64,000 bases of DNA from Otis tarda (Eukaryota > Chordata > Aves > Otidiformes > Otididae): positions 139,880,690-139,944,689 of the forward strand of contig CM048553.1 of NCBI GenBank assembly GCA_026413225.1. Direction: 5' to 3'. Positions within the stretch are counted from its first letter, which is position 1, and each line of letters starts with the position of its first letter. The notes under the pieces were generated by a model. The model searched no databases, was not told where the DNA came from, and saw only the letters and a program-made list of their open reading frames with translations. Of the stretch, positions 36,901 through 49,745 are shown piece by piece. Both the position numbers and the translations under genes were made by a program.

Positions 36901-39900
36901 TATGGTGTAGCCTGCAGAGCTCTTGAGTTGTTAAATTCATGTTGCAGTTTAAAAACTGTGCTGTAGTCAGGCTGAGGCTGAGGGCCACTGTCTCTCATGG
37001 CTGAAGTTCAGGTCCAAAGAATTCCTCCAGCTTGGCAGTTCAGGCCTGGTCCAGACTGAGAGGAAGCTGGAATGCTTGTGAAAACTTCCAGAAAAATATT
37101 GCAAAGCTTGTAATAGTTTATTGAAAATAAACAGAGCCCAAGTTCTCTGTAGGGGGTGACTTTAATTAATTTAGATTTCTTCTGGGGCATTATGCAATTT
37201 TTTTTTTTCCCATGGATCTTTTCTTGATTTGTTGAATGCAGAGGAAGCTTCTGATTTTTTTCTATTTTTAGTCCTAAAATGAACCAAGTGCTGATCTATA
37301 TGGAACAAATAATTCCAGAGAAGCTACTTGAAGCTTATCTAGTGGTGGGAAACTAAGTTCAGTGGAGGAAAAAGTTCTGTGTCTTAGCTACCCACTCATC
37401 TTGTATGGCCATATGTAGTCCCAGAGTCTAAACAAAGTTTGGTGCCCGTTTTCCTGAGCTCCTGCGGTGGGACAGGAACTTTCTCTAAACACTACAGCTC
37501 CCCAGAGGATACCAAAGAGAAACAAGAACAGACTTACTTTTTGATGTTTTTGTGTCATAACTCATAATACCGACGCTCATCTCCCTCCTACTGCCCTTTC
37601 TAAGTATAGCGGCAGGGGAGAAGTCAACAACCATCACACTAAACAGTACTGAAAGAACGTAAAACAGTCCAAAGTTCAGTTTTCATCATTCATCCCTATA
37701 ATTTTTGTTACCACAGAGCTAACAGAAGAGTCTCTTGTGAAAGGAAGAGAAGCAGAGCATGTGCTTCCTTCTGGACCAGCCCACAGTGCCAGCTGAGTTA
37801 ATGCTGACTTGGGGAAAATACTTATTGGGCAGGAACAGCATCAGGGGCTGAGTCTCAGATGGCTGAGGGCATAGCTTAACTCCAGCTCAGGCCAAAATGC
37901 TCGAATGAAGGACCCTGCCTTGACCTTGTGCCTCACTGCCAGGCCAGCAGCTGTGCCACCTTCCTGCTGGTGAGGGAAGGCTTCAGAAACAGTTCTTGGA
38001 AATCTTCATTATCTGAGCTGCATCCTGTAGGAAAACCTTCCCTGAGAATCACAGTCAGCTTAAGTGGTTGACTACAACCAAAGCAACAGCAAGAAACCTT
38101 TCTTTAAATCACCAGCTTTCACCTTGTTTTGCATATGCTTAGATGTGTTCCTAAAGAAAATTGGTTTTCATTGGCTGGTAAACAAGACAGCTCGTTAACT
38201 TGTAATTTAATTTAATCTTTACAGTAAATTTTGTACTTCTTTTTGCTCTGCAGGAGCACACACTGTTTACATATTTATGCTGTTACAAAGCTTAACTTCC
38301 ATTTCTATATTCTAGTTTTTCCATTCTGTTATGTTAAAAATAGTAAATAAATATTTATTTACCAGCTGATTCAGTTTATGGCTTTTATTTGTTACAACTT
38401 GCTTTTCAATGGAAATTGAAATTTATTAAGAATGCATAAAATTAGCACTTATAAAGTAAAATGTATTAAGTATATCAGAATAAGGGTTAGCAAGAACATT
38501 TTTACTTTAAAGCCTATGTAATTACTGGAAGTAACTTATTTATTAGGCAAAAGCATTTTTGCTAGTTACTGAATTGAACTGAGTAATTCCAAGCACAATG
38601 TCTGTTAAGACTTCAAAACTATTAGGTCTCAGTCTTTCTTCTTTCTTCCCATAGGCTAGAAAAGTACAGGCTTTCCTGCTTTTTCAGCTTCTAAGTGGTT
38701 TTGTAAAAAAAAAAAGCCTGTTTTTTTTTTTTAAAGAGACTTTTATACCTACAGAAGAGCTGTCAAAGAGTCTAAAGTTTTCTTTTATCATTTCAAAAAC
38801 TGGTTATAGGTGCTCAGTCATGTGATTTGTCCGAATTCATGGTTCGATTTTTGTAACAGCTCTGGCAGTAGAAATCATCAATTTTTCTCTGCCAGTCTGG
38901 GCTTTTTATAACACACACTCAGCCGCTAAAAGCTAAGTGGAATTTTAGTTCAGCCTTTCTTGATGGGACTTTTAATGCAGATTCTGAAACTCCATAGACT
39001 TTTTCAGCTCTGGCTCTTCTAGATTCTAAGAAATACTGTACCTATTCTTAAATAAGCAATGTATTATTTTATACAAGCTCTTAGTATGTCAACTTTTCAT
39101 TTTACAGTATGTGTATCAAAGCTTTCAAACTGTGACCAGTCAGACTTTTCAAATTTGAGTACGAATCATACCATCTTCTAAATATATACCATAGAGGATG
39201 AGAGGACTCCAAAACTTTAGCTGGTTTTGATATAGTAACACGTTGACTCTCTTACAGAATCACATTTTTTAAAAGTTTAAATGATTAACGCTGTATTATC
39301 TCTGCTTGACTTGAACAGCTTGTTCAGAGTCTTGTAGTTAAACCTCCAGTTAGAGATTGGTGAAGCTGACTCTCAAAGCATCCACACCCTGAGTGAGGAG
39401 TTGCGTCTGTTTGCATTCAAAACCCACCATAAAATGAAACACCTCTCACTTTTGGGCCTGCTCAGAAGGTAACAACTTTCTATCCATCTGTCTGGTATCT
39501 GTTCCTCTTCCCAGCACAATAGTGAGCTGAAACTCATTACCCAGAGAAGTCTAACTCGCGCTAAGCCTCCCACCTGCCTCTGTTAGATGGATATTTTATT
39601 GGCTCATCCTGTGTGAAGACAGTCTGTAATGTGTTCAGCACAGTTCAGCCCAGCCCAAACTGTGCCGTTGGGGTAACTGTGTTTTCATGCAGGGTGGTGG
39701 GGTTGCACTGGATATCCTTGGAACTTAGAACTCACCGTTACAGTAGATGTGTTATGAAAAAAAGGCTGCTTTGGTACACAGCAGGGTAGAGGATTCCCTT
39801 TAATCTAATCTATATATCCAGAAATGAAAGATGTATTTTATTTGCATTTTTTAAAAGTATCTATGGATTTAAACTTGTTTGGAACAAATATGTGTTGAAT

Positions 39901-42900
39901 TAGTTGAACCTGGATTTTGATTAAGCTTAATCTAGATTTTATCCTGACAAAAATACTGAGATGAATAAAGGTACCTAGCTGTAGTGGAGAGAATTGCAGA
40001 AAGAAACTATATATAATTTAATTCCTTCATCATAAGGAAAGTCATATAGAGCAGTAATGAATCTATTTTTAATGCAAATATATGCTAATAGGTGTTAGGC
40101 ATCCAAATGCATTTGCTTTGTAAACACAGAAGTGGAGGAAGACTCATATGTATTGCTGGACCAATTGCCACCTGAAGACTGGAGATCCATAGGAACGCAC
40201 AGCGGGGGCTTCTTGCACCTCTGGTTTTACATCAGGTGCCCATGCTTTGCCCTGTACCCATGGCAGCACAAGTCACACAGTTTATAAGGAAAACCAAGTA
40301 GGAACATTTTCCACCAATGCTAAATAAAAACCTTTCTGTGGCATGGCAAAGCCATTGGCCCTGTAAGTAAACTTGTAGTAATCTGCAGGAGGAATTACAC
40401 TGCCAGGTTATGTCTTACTAGCAAGTTTTGTGGCCAGAACTTTTGTGGGGTCATGAGTTGCTGACATTTTTATGTCTCTGGAACATGTGTTTTCATCACT
40501 GCTTTTTTGAGGTTCTGCATATCCTCACTGCAAGAGGCTGTAACAGCAGAAGTGCTGCTGCACACTGGGTAAGGACCCAACATCACTGTGTTCTCAGAGC
40601 ACGTGTTACAGGATTTTGCTAGTAGCTACATGTCAGCTTGTGTTGTTCAGAGATTTCACTTCAGCAGGAAAGGCTGAATTTTGCTGGCTTACATCAAGCT
40701 AGTATGAGAGTGCATAGAAACTCGGGGCAACTAATGCCAGCTTCTGACAGGAAACCTGTACGGCACTGGATGGGCCCCAGCTAAGATGCATCCCAAGCAA
40801 GCACGCCCTACCAACCCACTGCTGGCAGATGTTCTGCTCTTGGCTGATGCTGCTCTTGAAAAACACCTGAAAAAAAGTAGTATCTTGACATAGCAGCAGA
40901 AAAGCTAGCAGAACTGTGTAGAAGAATACATGCCATGGGGTGCTTGCTATTTTTCTTTCACAATGTCCCTGCTTTTTTTTCCTGATTCTATGCACTATTA
41001 GGATATATTTATTTGCTGCCAGGTTGCATAAATGGAAAGACATAGAAATCAGGGTCAAGCTTGAACACTTCTTCCTAGGAAGAAATGAAAAACAGTGCTT
41101 CTTGGAAACTTAGAAATATTTCTTTTCAGCTCCTTTAACTGAAAAAGAAGAGGAAATAAAAGCTGAAGATTGCATTAATTAGCAGTCCGTATTTACCTGC
41201 CTACAGTGCAAAGCAACAAAAAAAAAAACCCCTTTAAATGAAGAAAACACCTTCTAGTGGTATTGAAATACAATGAGGACCTAGAGGAGACTTCTGGGAG
41301 ACTGAGTTGAAAAACTGAAAAAATGCTTTGGTAAAGTAAACAAATGACATAAAATGAAAATTTAGAGCATGCCTCTAAACAAGGGTAGCTGGTATATTGG
41401 CAATTCCTTCAGGCTGGTACAGTGTGCTCCCACTTCAAACACCTTTTGTGTTTGGACCTGTGCTGGCAGCTTTTCAAAGGAATCTCCTACTTTCTTCCCT
41501 CCCCCTCTCCACTTTGCATAATAATTAGTATGTGAATATGCTTGTGATTTCTTATTATTATTTTGACACAGTCACATTTTAGAGATTTCAATAAAGTTCG
41601 GAGCGCCACAAAGCAGTCCTTGCTCCAAAAACCATGCAGCCTAAATGGACTGGAAAAACAAAGCACGGCGAAATAGCATCATCCATCATTCTCATTGTGT
41701 GCGGGGAGAAGCATGGTACCAAGTGACTGTCCTGTCAGAAGAGATTCAGGATCTGTTCAGACAGTATCCTGTGCCTAACAGCACACTTCACCAGTTGCTT
41801 CATATCCTGTATAATAGAAGGTTAAAAAAATCCAGCAATCAGAAGCGTCATCTGTCCTCACATTAGATTTTGTTCCCCTTTCTAGGAGTTAGATACCAGC
41901 TTATTCCCTGAAGCACCAAGTTACAATCAGATAATTTTTATTATTTTTGACATTCATATATATCCAATCCCTTTCTTGAGTACTAAGTTCTTGACTCTAA
42001 CACTGTTTCTACTAGTGTAATCATAGCAATCTTGTACAGATACATCCATATGGGGACCTTCAAGCACCTGAATAGTCTTAATGAGTTCAGAAGCATGCAA
42101 GATCACACGGGTGATTTCTGGGTGGGAGAGGGCTAGGATTTTGCCTAGCAAAGTAGCTTATAAAGTCTGGGAAACTGAGCACAGGTCTCCTCGGCTCCAG
42201 CCTCTCTCTGATTTACAATTACAGTCCTGTAGAGGGAAGAACGGCAATCTGGAAGTTCTGAAGCTGCAAACTGAAGGAAAACAAAACTATGCATGTAGTG
42301 AATAATGCAAAATATGAGAAAATAATGTAAGAGATGAGTGTGATGGAAATACCTTTCCCAAGGCTCAGTGGACATTGATGTGTTTCAAACCCATAAACAG
42401 ATTTGGGCATGTTGCTGGCTGAGGAGGCTTGCAGGGTGGAGCTCTAGGTTTTGTTGTTATGCCTCTTTACTTATTGCTTCTCAGGCAAGGACAACAGAAG
42501 ACATGAGCAGTGTGCTCTTCTCCCTCTGACCTGGGATTAATGACAGCCATGCCGCGATTTCTCCATTCTTCTGAGTATTTGATGACAGGGAAAAAAAGAT
42601 GGCTTATTATCACTTATCCTTCTGACTCCTTGGCTGTGGAAGGATTAACAAAGGAAGATAATTCAGGAAAAATTAATGGGACACCAGTTTGGGGAAGTGA
42701 TTTAATGGTAAAGGGAGGAAATGAAGAGAGAAGGAATCACTCTCAGGAATCAACCAAAATCCTAAATTAAATTACTGCAAGTACAGTCTTACATGAGCTT
42801 CTTCATGCAGACCTGTCCTATGTGTTCTGTCTCCCACTGGAAGCAAAAAGGAAAGCTGTACATTGCTGGTTAAGTTCAAGATGTTGTAGGTGCAACAGCC

Positions 42901-43690
42901 AATCTTTGAGGATGGAATATTTTTCTTGCATGACTTACAGCAACTCATTTATACCTATTTAATCACTGTGTCTAATCTCTTTCCAGAGATACAGTCCCAG
43001 GCAGACGCTTACAGCTTATAGGGCACAATATGTTAAGAATACACAGAATGCACAGGAAAGAGACGGGTAGACAGGCAGATATCTAACAGCCGTTTACTTT
43101 TGTAACATTTTTATTTAAACAGTTATTTTGTTACCCTCAACGGAACTGGAGTCTCAAGGACTGGGCAGTTTGAGAGAAATGTATTGTTGCATCCCACCGG
43201 CATGCTCCGTGATCTGCATAGCAGAGGACACAGCCCCAGCTGCACAAACCTACCATCCAGATCGTGCACTTAAAAATGCAAGAGGAAAAAATACAAATGA
43301 GTCACCTCAAATAAACGGGTAGAGGAGTCAGGTTGGCAGGGACAGCCATTATCTTCTAATAACGTGAGTTTCAAATCCCTCCTCAAGCTACACGCCCATG
43401 AAGCTCATTAGTATTACAGTCTTTTCACTTAGGCAGAGCATTCATGAATATTGGAATACTGTGTTGAATATTAGAGGGAAATTCTCCACTGTCTTCCTGC
43501 TACAGCAGCTTTTGGAAATGCACCAGGGGCTTTGATTCTAAAATCACTTACCTGTGGGTAGTCCTATTGACTTAACAGAACCAATCGAGAGCTTCAACTC
43601 AAGTGCTTGCAGATTAAGGCCCGTATTTGTCTTTTAAGATGTTATCTACAGAAGAAATTGCACTCATTTACTTAAGTGTTTTTATAAACA
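33946..43690. other. Intergenic region between SDC2 and the CpG island
   Basis: 9.7 kb of mostly AT-rich DNA without recognisable exons, RNA genes or large repeats. Homopolymer A/T runs occur near 38.70 kb and 41.22 kb. Extra AATAAA-type signals (for example near 38346 and 41590) could serve rare extended SDC2 transcripts. Short frames such as the 73-codon one at 41645-41866 resemble no family I know. Confidence 0.7.
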
Positions 43691-44850
43691 CACCTTTATT
43701 CAAAGGAGCGCAATGTCTCTTGTGCAGGAGGCCACCAGGCGAGAAGTGGTGGCCTCAGCTCTGTTCCCAGCAGCATGAAGGCAGCGAGGGCTCTCTGCCA
43801 GCTGGGAACCATCAAGGAGCAGCGTGGTGCTGCCGTGCTCTGCAGTGCCCAGGGACGAGGCCGCTGCCACCGCGCAGGCAGCCGCAGAGCCTCCTCGTCT
43901 TTCCTCTGTCTGCTGTACGTCCTCGCACCCACCCTACGGAAACGCGACCCCGTGCAGCTGGCAGCCCTCTCGAACCCAGGGGGTTTCTCCCCGGGAAGGG
44001 CTGGTGATGGTGCCTGGATGGGAGATTTTAGGCCTCCTCCCCGACAGGCCAGGATCGGGCGGGAGCGCCCCGACCGGGCCCGGCCCGCCTTGCCTCGGAG
44101 GAGCCTACGCGGCGCCACGGCCCGACCCGCCGGTAACGGGGAACGCCTGGCCTCGCCCGCAAGGCAGCCCCGGGCCGGGCCCGGGCCCTGAGGCGGCTTC
44201 TACGTGGCCACAGGCGGCCCCGGCGGCACCAGCCGGGCCCGGCGGCCCGCCCGCCCTCTTCCATCCCCCGCGGCGGCTCCTCCTCCCCCATCCCCAGCGG
44301 GCCGGGCGGAGGCGGGGGCTGGGGCCGTGCTGGTGCAGCCCGATCTGCACGGGGAAGGTGCGTGTTTGCTCTGCTTCCCTCCTCATCCTCCTCCTTTTCC
44401 TCCTCCTTTCCTCCTTTCCTGGAGCCCCGCTTCTCGCGGAGGGCCCGGCTCCGGCTCCGCCGCCGGCCTAGGGGCGAGGAGGGTCACGCAGGCCGCCATC
44501 ACCGGCGCCTCGGCGGGGCTCAGCCCCGTCCTCTCCTCTTGCCGAGGCCTCGCTGTAAAGCCCGGCCAGCATGTGCTGGAGTTCCTCCCCGAAATGGAGC
44601 CTTCAGCCGCTGGCCCGCAGCCTGGGGTGCTGCCGGGCCGGCCCTGCCCTGGGTCGGTGGGCTGGAGCCCCCCACGGTCTGACAGCGGGGCGTGGGGCCC
44701 ACCTCGCATCCGTCCTCCTGCTCTTTGCTGGAGGGGGACAGACACCGGCTTGGCCGCCCTTCAGGAACACGGATGTTCCGTGTGTGACAAGAAATGCCCC
44801 GCTTACCCTCTGGTTCCTCATAATCTGAAAACAAGTATTGATCCTAAGTT
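43690..44850 (+). promoter_or_regulatory. CPQ: CpG island, putative CPQ promoter
   Basis: An abrupt change to very GC- and CpG-rich sequence, densest at about 44030-44520, with GC-box-like GGGCGGAGGCGGGG near 44304 and repeated GGGCCCGG motifs, and no TATA box. This is the typical structure of a vertebrate broad promoter. In mammals CPQ (carboxypeptidase Q, a secreted or lysosomal M28 metallopeptidase) lies directly downstream of SDC2 in the same orientation, so the island is inferred to be its promoter. Long frames through the island come from lack of stop codons in GC-rich DNA. The CpG island itself is secure; assignment to CPQ rests on synteny only. Confidence 0.6.
44155..44357 (+). other. 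CPQ: Putative non-coding first exon of CPQ
   Basis: The GC-rich core is followed by a strong donor, GGGAAG then GTGCGTG, with GT at 44358-44359. A spliced, untranslated first exon ending here would fit the mammalian CPQ layout as I recall it, where coding begins in exon 2. The start given is only nominal, since the transcription start cannot be read from sequence. Confidence 0.35.
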
Positions 44851-47266
44851 GTAGCTGGCTGTCATGCAGATGCATGGGGGATGCATGGTCGGCGTTCCGC
44901 GAGGCACGATGCTCTGCCATGATCTTGAAACCAGCAGAGTTGACAGCAGTCACTGAGTGAAAGCTGTCCCGCTGCAAACAGATTAAACCCATAAATGCCA
45001 GATGGATGCGTTAGATTATGTTATGTAAATTATGTTTTACGGCACGCTTCATAGTGAAGAGGTCCCAGCGTGTAAAGTGGTTTAGTGCTTCCTGAGACGG
45101 AAGTTCTAGTAACTAGTACCCGTTAGATTTGTATTGACAAGACTTTATTCTTCAAAGACTGCCTTTTTCAAATCGATGCAAAAAGGAAAAGTATATAAAA
45201 AGAGAAGCATTCTTATATACAATTTTTTATATGTGTATATTCATATACATATTTTATAGAAGTACTAAAATATATATGAGGGAGAGTAAAGTGAGATATA
45301 AAACACCATGAAAAAATGTAAGTTCTGCAAGCTGAATCAGACGTTACTAAGAAAGCATTAGGTACAGAGGAGCCTTTTGAATCCAGTGGTTATGTCTAAC
45401 AAGTTACAAGTCTGCTCAGAACTACTGAAAAGCAAATTCAAAATACAAGCACCAGATTTCTGTTTGCTTGTTGATTACTTATTTCCTCCTTCAAACTGCA
45501 GAATTTTTGGGACCTGACTTCCTTAAATGCTGCATGAGCACCCAGCGCGCCTGCTCAGAGAGGGCTATATGCCTGCAACACCTGAAATCCTGATTTCTTG
45601 TTGTGTAAGCCTTGGTTTTCACAATTTTGGCTGTCTGTGGTTTTCATTCTGTTCAAAATTAGATTAATTTGTACTGTTTCCGGAGAGAGTTCCATATCTG
45701 CTTGCTCTTTTGTATCAAAAGACTGTAAGAGTGTTGTAATCTGTCGATGAAAGGGAAGCATGTGGGTGTTTCTTCTTACAAAGCAATACTTGGTATGGCT
45801 GTAGAACAGATTCCCTGTGTGGGAATGGAAGAACTGCTTACATCTACATCTGTCTAGAATGTATCTCTCTATTTTAGCTTGAGAAATTAGTAAGATTTAA
45901 GCGAAGGTGACAAAAGTTGGCCTTGATTTTGCTCTGGTTATTTTTCTGCAAGGATGAAAGCTTTTATTAAGTCTTTCTCATGCTTACCTACTATCACTTC
46001 TTAAAATCACCTTCCAGTCTTGTCTGGTGCTCCTTTTGTTAGGTTATTATTTTGAATAAAACCTCAAACACTTCTTTCCCCGAAGAAACCCTACAAAGCC
46101 TACCATATTCATGAGAGTTCTTAGATCCCTTGTTTCCTTCCAAGTTTTGACTCATTTCTTTAGGCATATCCATTCTATCTTGGACAGCATGTATCGATTG
46201 GGCCTTGCCATCAGTTTTACTTCACGCAAACTTCAATCTTTCAGATGAAGTCTGCACAGATAAACTTGGATCAGAGCCACCGCAGCTTTAGAGATTGATA
46301 TAAAGCCTCTGTCTTACCCAGTTTTGTTTCTTGGTGTTTAAAATATATATAATTCTTTTGAACAGCAGAACAATAAAATACTAAATCAGATAAGAACAGA
46401 TTGCAAATCTGGGCTGGGGAAGAACAACCTGGCATTGACCCCTGTTGGGAGACATCTGTCAGTAAAAGCTCATATAAATTCTTATTTGTTTTATAACATG
46501 ATTTTGCAAATGCCTGCATGTCTTTAATGCCAAATTGGGAAAGGAAGCAAATTACACAGTCTCTTATTGTTGATATAATTGCACAAACTCATAATGCACA
46601 TGGGATTCTTTTATCTATTCCTTCTATAGTCTATAAAACCTTCTTGTTTTAGATTGAAAACTTTGTCTTGTCATTTCTTTCTTCCTTTCCAGTTGTGGGA
46701 GGATGAAGATGAAGGATGGCAGTACATCTAGGAGATAGCAGCTGCAGGGGTGAAATATTTTGCTTAAAAAAAGTACTTTGTGCATAGAAATGTACAAAAC
46801 AATTACAATCTTGAAGCTCTACAGTTCTTTCTGTTCTGTCTCGACAGAAAATATTATCTGTCAAAAACTGCATTGCAGTAATCTTTCACGTTTTGTTACC
46901 AAATGTCTGCAGTAATCTCCAAGTAGTGAAATAAATGTAACTTCATTCTTCTGTTGACCCCCAGTCACTTACATTTTCACTGCAATGGCAATAGCTCTCA
47001 TTTAGCTCTGATTTGTAATCTTCTAAATGACAATTACTTGATTAAGTCGATATCCCTGACAGAACCTGTGGAGAATGCTCTGCTCTTCTTTGTTTTGGTT
47101 TTACAATAGAAGAAAATATTGTATGTCAGCTTGAGAAAAATGTTAACCTCGTTAGCCTGTAGTTTAAAAAAATCATTATTTGAGTGCCTTCATCTTATAA
47201 GAGTCTTGATTTCTGTTTTTGCGATAGAATGGACCAGTGGTGGGAGATTTTTAAAAATAAATTTAT

Positions 47267-47285
47267 TTAGTTAGTTAGTTAGTTA
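47267..47285. repeat. (TTAG)4 tetranucleotide run
   Basis: Four exact TTAG units plus a partial one, directly before the ATG of the 104-codon frame at 47288. Confidence 0.85.
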
Positions 47286-47961
47286 TAATGGAGAGCATTC
47301 AGATGCCCATTGCATTTGGATCCTTTTTGTCTGTCCTGGTATTAATAATAGTATTGTTTTCTCAGAGTCTTTTAAATGTGATTAACATAGGTCTGTCTGA
47401 TGAGTTTTCTCCACAGTGGGTGAGAGAAAAATGTGGAAATCCCTTTGGTGCCTTTGCTGCCAAGAAGAGTTTGATAGAAGTACCTGATGAACAGATATAC
47501 AGATTAAAATGCATTTCTGAGAAGTTATTTACGTTTATATATTTTGGCAAAATATTTCTCTGTACTACTGATTGCAATCAGAGGTACAGTAAAAAACCTT
47601 AAAAGCTGACATTTTATAAGATACTAATGCTCTTTTAGAAAAGAAAGATTCCAGTCAAATTTATCTCAATTCTATAAGATAAAATTTAAATCAATGGTCT
47701 TTGTGTTATAATGAGAGGAGGTTAATCTCAGGTCACCTATCATAAACATTTCTTACATCATAGAAAATATGAACAACTAAGATTTATTTTAAACTTGCCT
47801 GAGTGACCATCCTGCATTCAGTATAACACTGACAGTTTCCTCCAGCTCAGGATTTGTCCAAACCTGTTTTGTGGCCCCACAGGTGCACAGATGTGCAACT
47901 GAGAATTGTTGTCACCCTTGTGAAGCCTGTTTTAGTGAGAAAACAGTTCTGATTTTAAGTA

Positions 47962-47999
47962 TGTGTGTGTGTTTTTTTTTTTTTTTTTTGTCTCTCTCT
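47962..47999. repeat. Compound (GT)5-T18-(TC)n low-complexity tract
   Basis: Five GT units, eighteen T residues and a short TC run lie in series. It resembles a poly-pyrimidine simple repeat rather than a retroposon tail, since no retroposon body adjoins it. Confidence 0.85.
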
Positions 48000-49745
48000 A
48001 GTTGCTGGTTATGGCGTCTGATGTTTTACTTAAATGTAGTGATAGTGCATTTCCTGCTAGAACAGTCTGTATGAAAGGGAATGAGATCGCTCTTCTGCCC
48101 TCCCCCAATTTTTCTAGCTTTCATCTGCCGTGTGTATATTGATATCCTGTGCCTTTAATTTTTGTGTTAGTTTTCTTTCAGAGGAGGCGCTTAGCTGCAA
48201 ATTTACATAAGACAAGTGAGTCAAAAGTAGTTTTGTGTTTCAAGTAGCCCCACGAAAGGGACTCATGTAATATTATGCATGTGCCAATAGACATTTGAGA
48301 AAGAAATGTGTTTTTTTGAGGCCTTAAAATGAAATCTGAGCCAATAGACTCCGTTGGGAAAGCATCCGCTATTTTATCTGTAACTTTTGAAGACCAAAGC
48401 ATAAATTTGATTTATCTGTAATGGTTTCCCCTTCTACTCTCCACAGGTTTTTGAGATTAGTGTTTCTGATCTTGTTGATTTTTACTGTTCTGAATCACCG
48501 GGCTCACCTTGTAGCGCTCTCTCTGGTTGTGTTCTCCCGTATTAAATATAGTGCTCTTCTGTGGCAAACTGTGAAAACATTTCTTAGAGTTTTAGTTTAA
48601 TGAAATTCTTCATTGCTTTGTAAGCAGAAAGAACTATAAGTTACTAATTTCTTCAAGATTGATCATATACTGCAGTGAGATATTAATATTTTCTCTTTGA
48701 CAACTAGATAAGGCAGAAAAGTACATTACTAATCTCAGGTAATGTATTCAGTGCTGCTGAGAAATACACAGAGCAGACAATTTCTACCTCAGTGATGCAC
48801 TGAGATACCCTAGAAGAAAAACAAAGTCAACTCAGTTTTAATTACTTCTTCAGTTTGGTTGTCTTGAAGTAGTTGCTGGGTAAGGAGGGTTTTCAGAAGC
48901 AAAAAGGTCTCAGTAACAGGCTTGGAAGATTTTATGCAGGCTCTAAGTTACTGCCCTTGCCTAATTTATCTGTTGAGGTTTCCACCCCAGCTACTCACCT
49001 GTCCTTTAGTGATTTTCACCCAAGTAGCAGAGGTGGTGGAAAGAGCAGAACTGTCTGCTCTTCAGGCTGCAGGAACTGCTGCAGTCCACTCTTCCTTCGA
49101 GTAGTACATCCCCATTTTCTCTTTGGCAGTAACCTACTGGTACTAATGCTCATGATGAATTTTTGCAAACAAAGAATAAATGTTTTTCACTGGCTTGGTT
49201 CCCAGAACCAGCTTGCTGCCTGACTGTATGGATGAGGTTCTGGTGCAAGTGAATGGCGATTTGGAGGGCAGAGCCACTGTAGCTGGGACCTAGGTGGACT
49301 TAAGCCACAACTGATCCAAGTTTTCTGTTGCCCAGTCCATAGGCTGGTAAAATGCACCTACACTGATTTTAATACACATTACTACTGCAGCTAAGGTCTC
49401 TGATTGATACTTCATTTTGGACTTACCTCTTATAGCTGAAGAGAAAACTTGCAGAAGGAGTGGTAGTGAGCAGGAGTATCTCTGGGGCTACCCTTCAAAG
49501 AATAACTGAATGAGGACAGATGTGCTTGTTTGCAGGAAGTGATGCCACCCAAGGCAGCAGATACATCTTACTTTGCAGTGCTACCTGGTGTACACTACAG
49601 CTGTGATTATTAAAAAGACGTGGAATAGCCAAACCCAGTATATCCAGTATGGGTGGATCATAGAATCATAGAATGGTTAGAGTTGGAAGGGACCTTCAAA
49701 GGTCATCTAGTCCAACCCCCCTGCAAGAAGCAGGGACATCCCTGA

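Larger units (their letters stand above)
44851..49656. other. Non-coding stretch downstream of the CpG island
   Basis: AT-rich DNA, inferred CPQ intron 1. It includes an AT-rich imperfect inverted repeat at about 45229-45252, a TTAG tetranucleotide run at 47267-47285 and a GT/T18/TC low-complexity tract at about 47962-47999. A 104-codon frame at 47288-47602 has a hydrophobic N-terminal segment but no family resemblance and no splice support. No CPQ coding exon was seen. Confidence 0.6.

Noticed and set aside
47962-47999. T18 run as the complement of a retroposed poly(A) tail
   Set aside because: No processed-gene body or target duplication adjoins it; it is flanked by GT and TC simple repeats.
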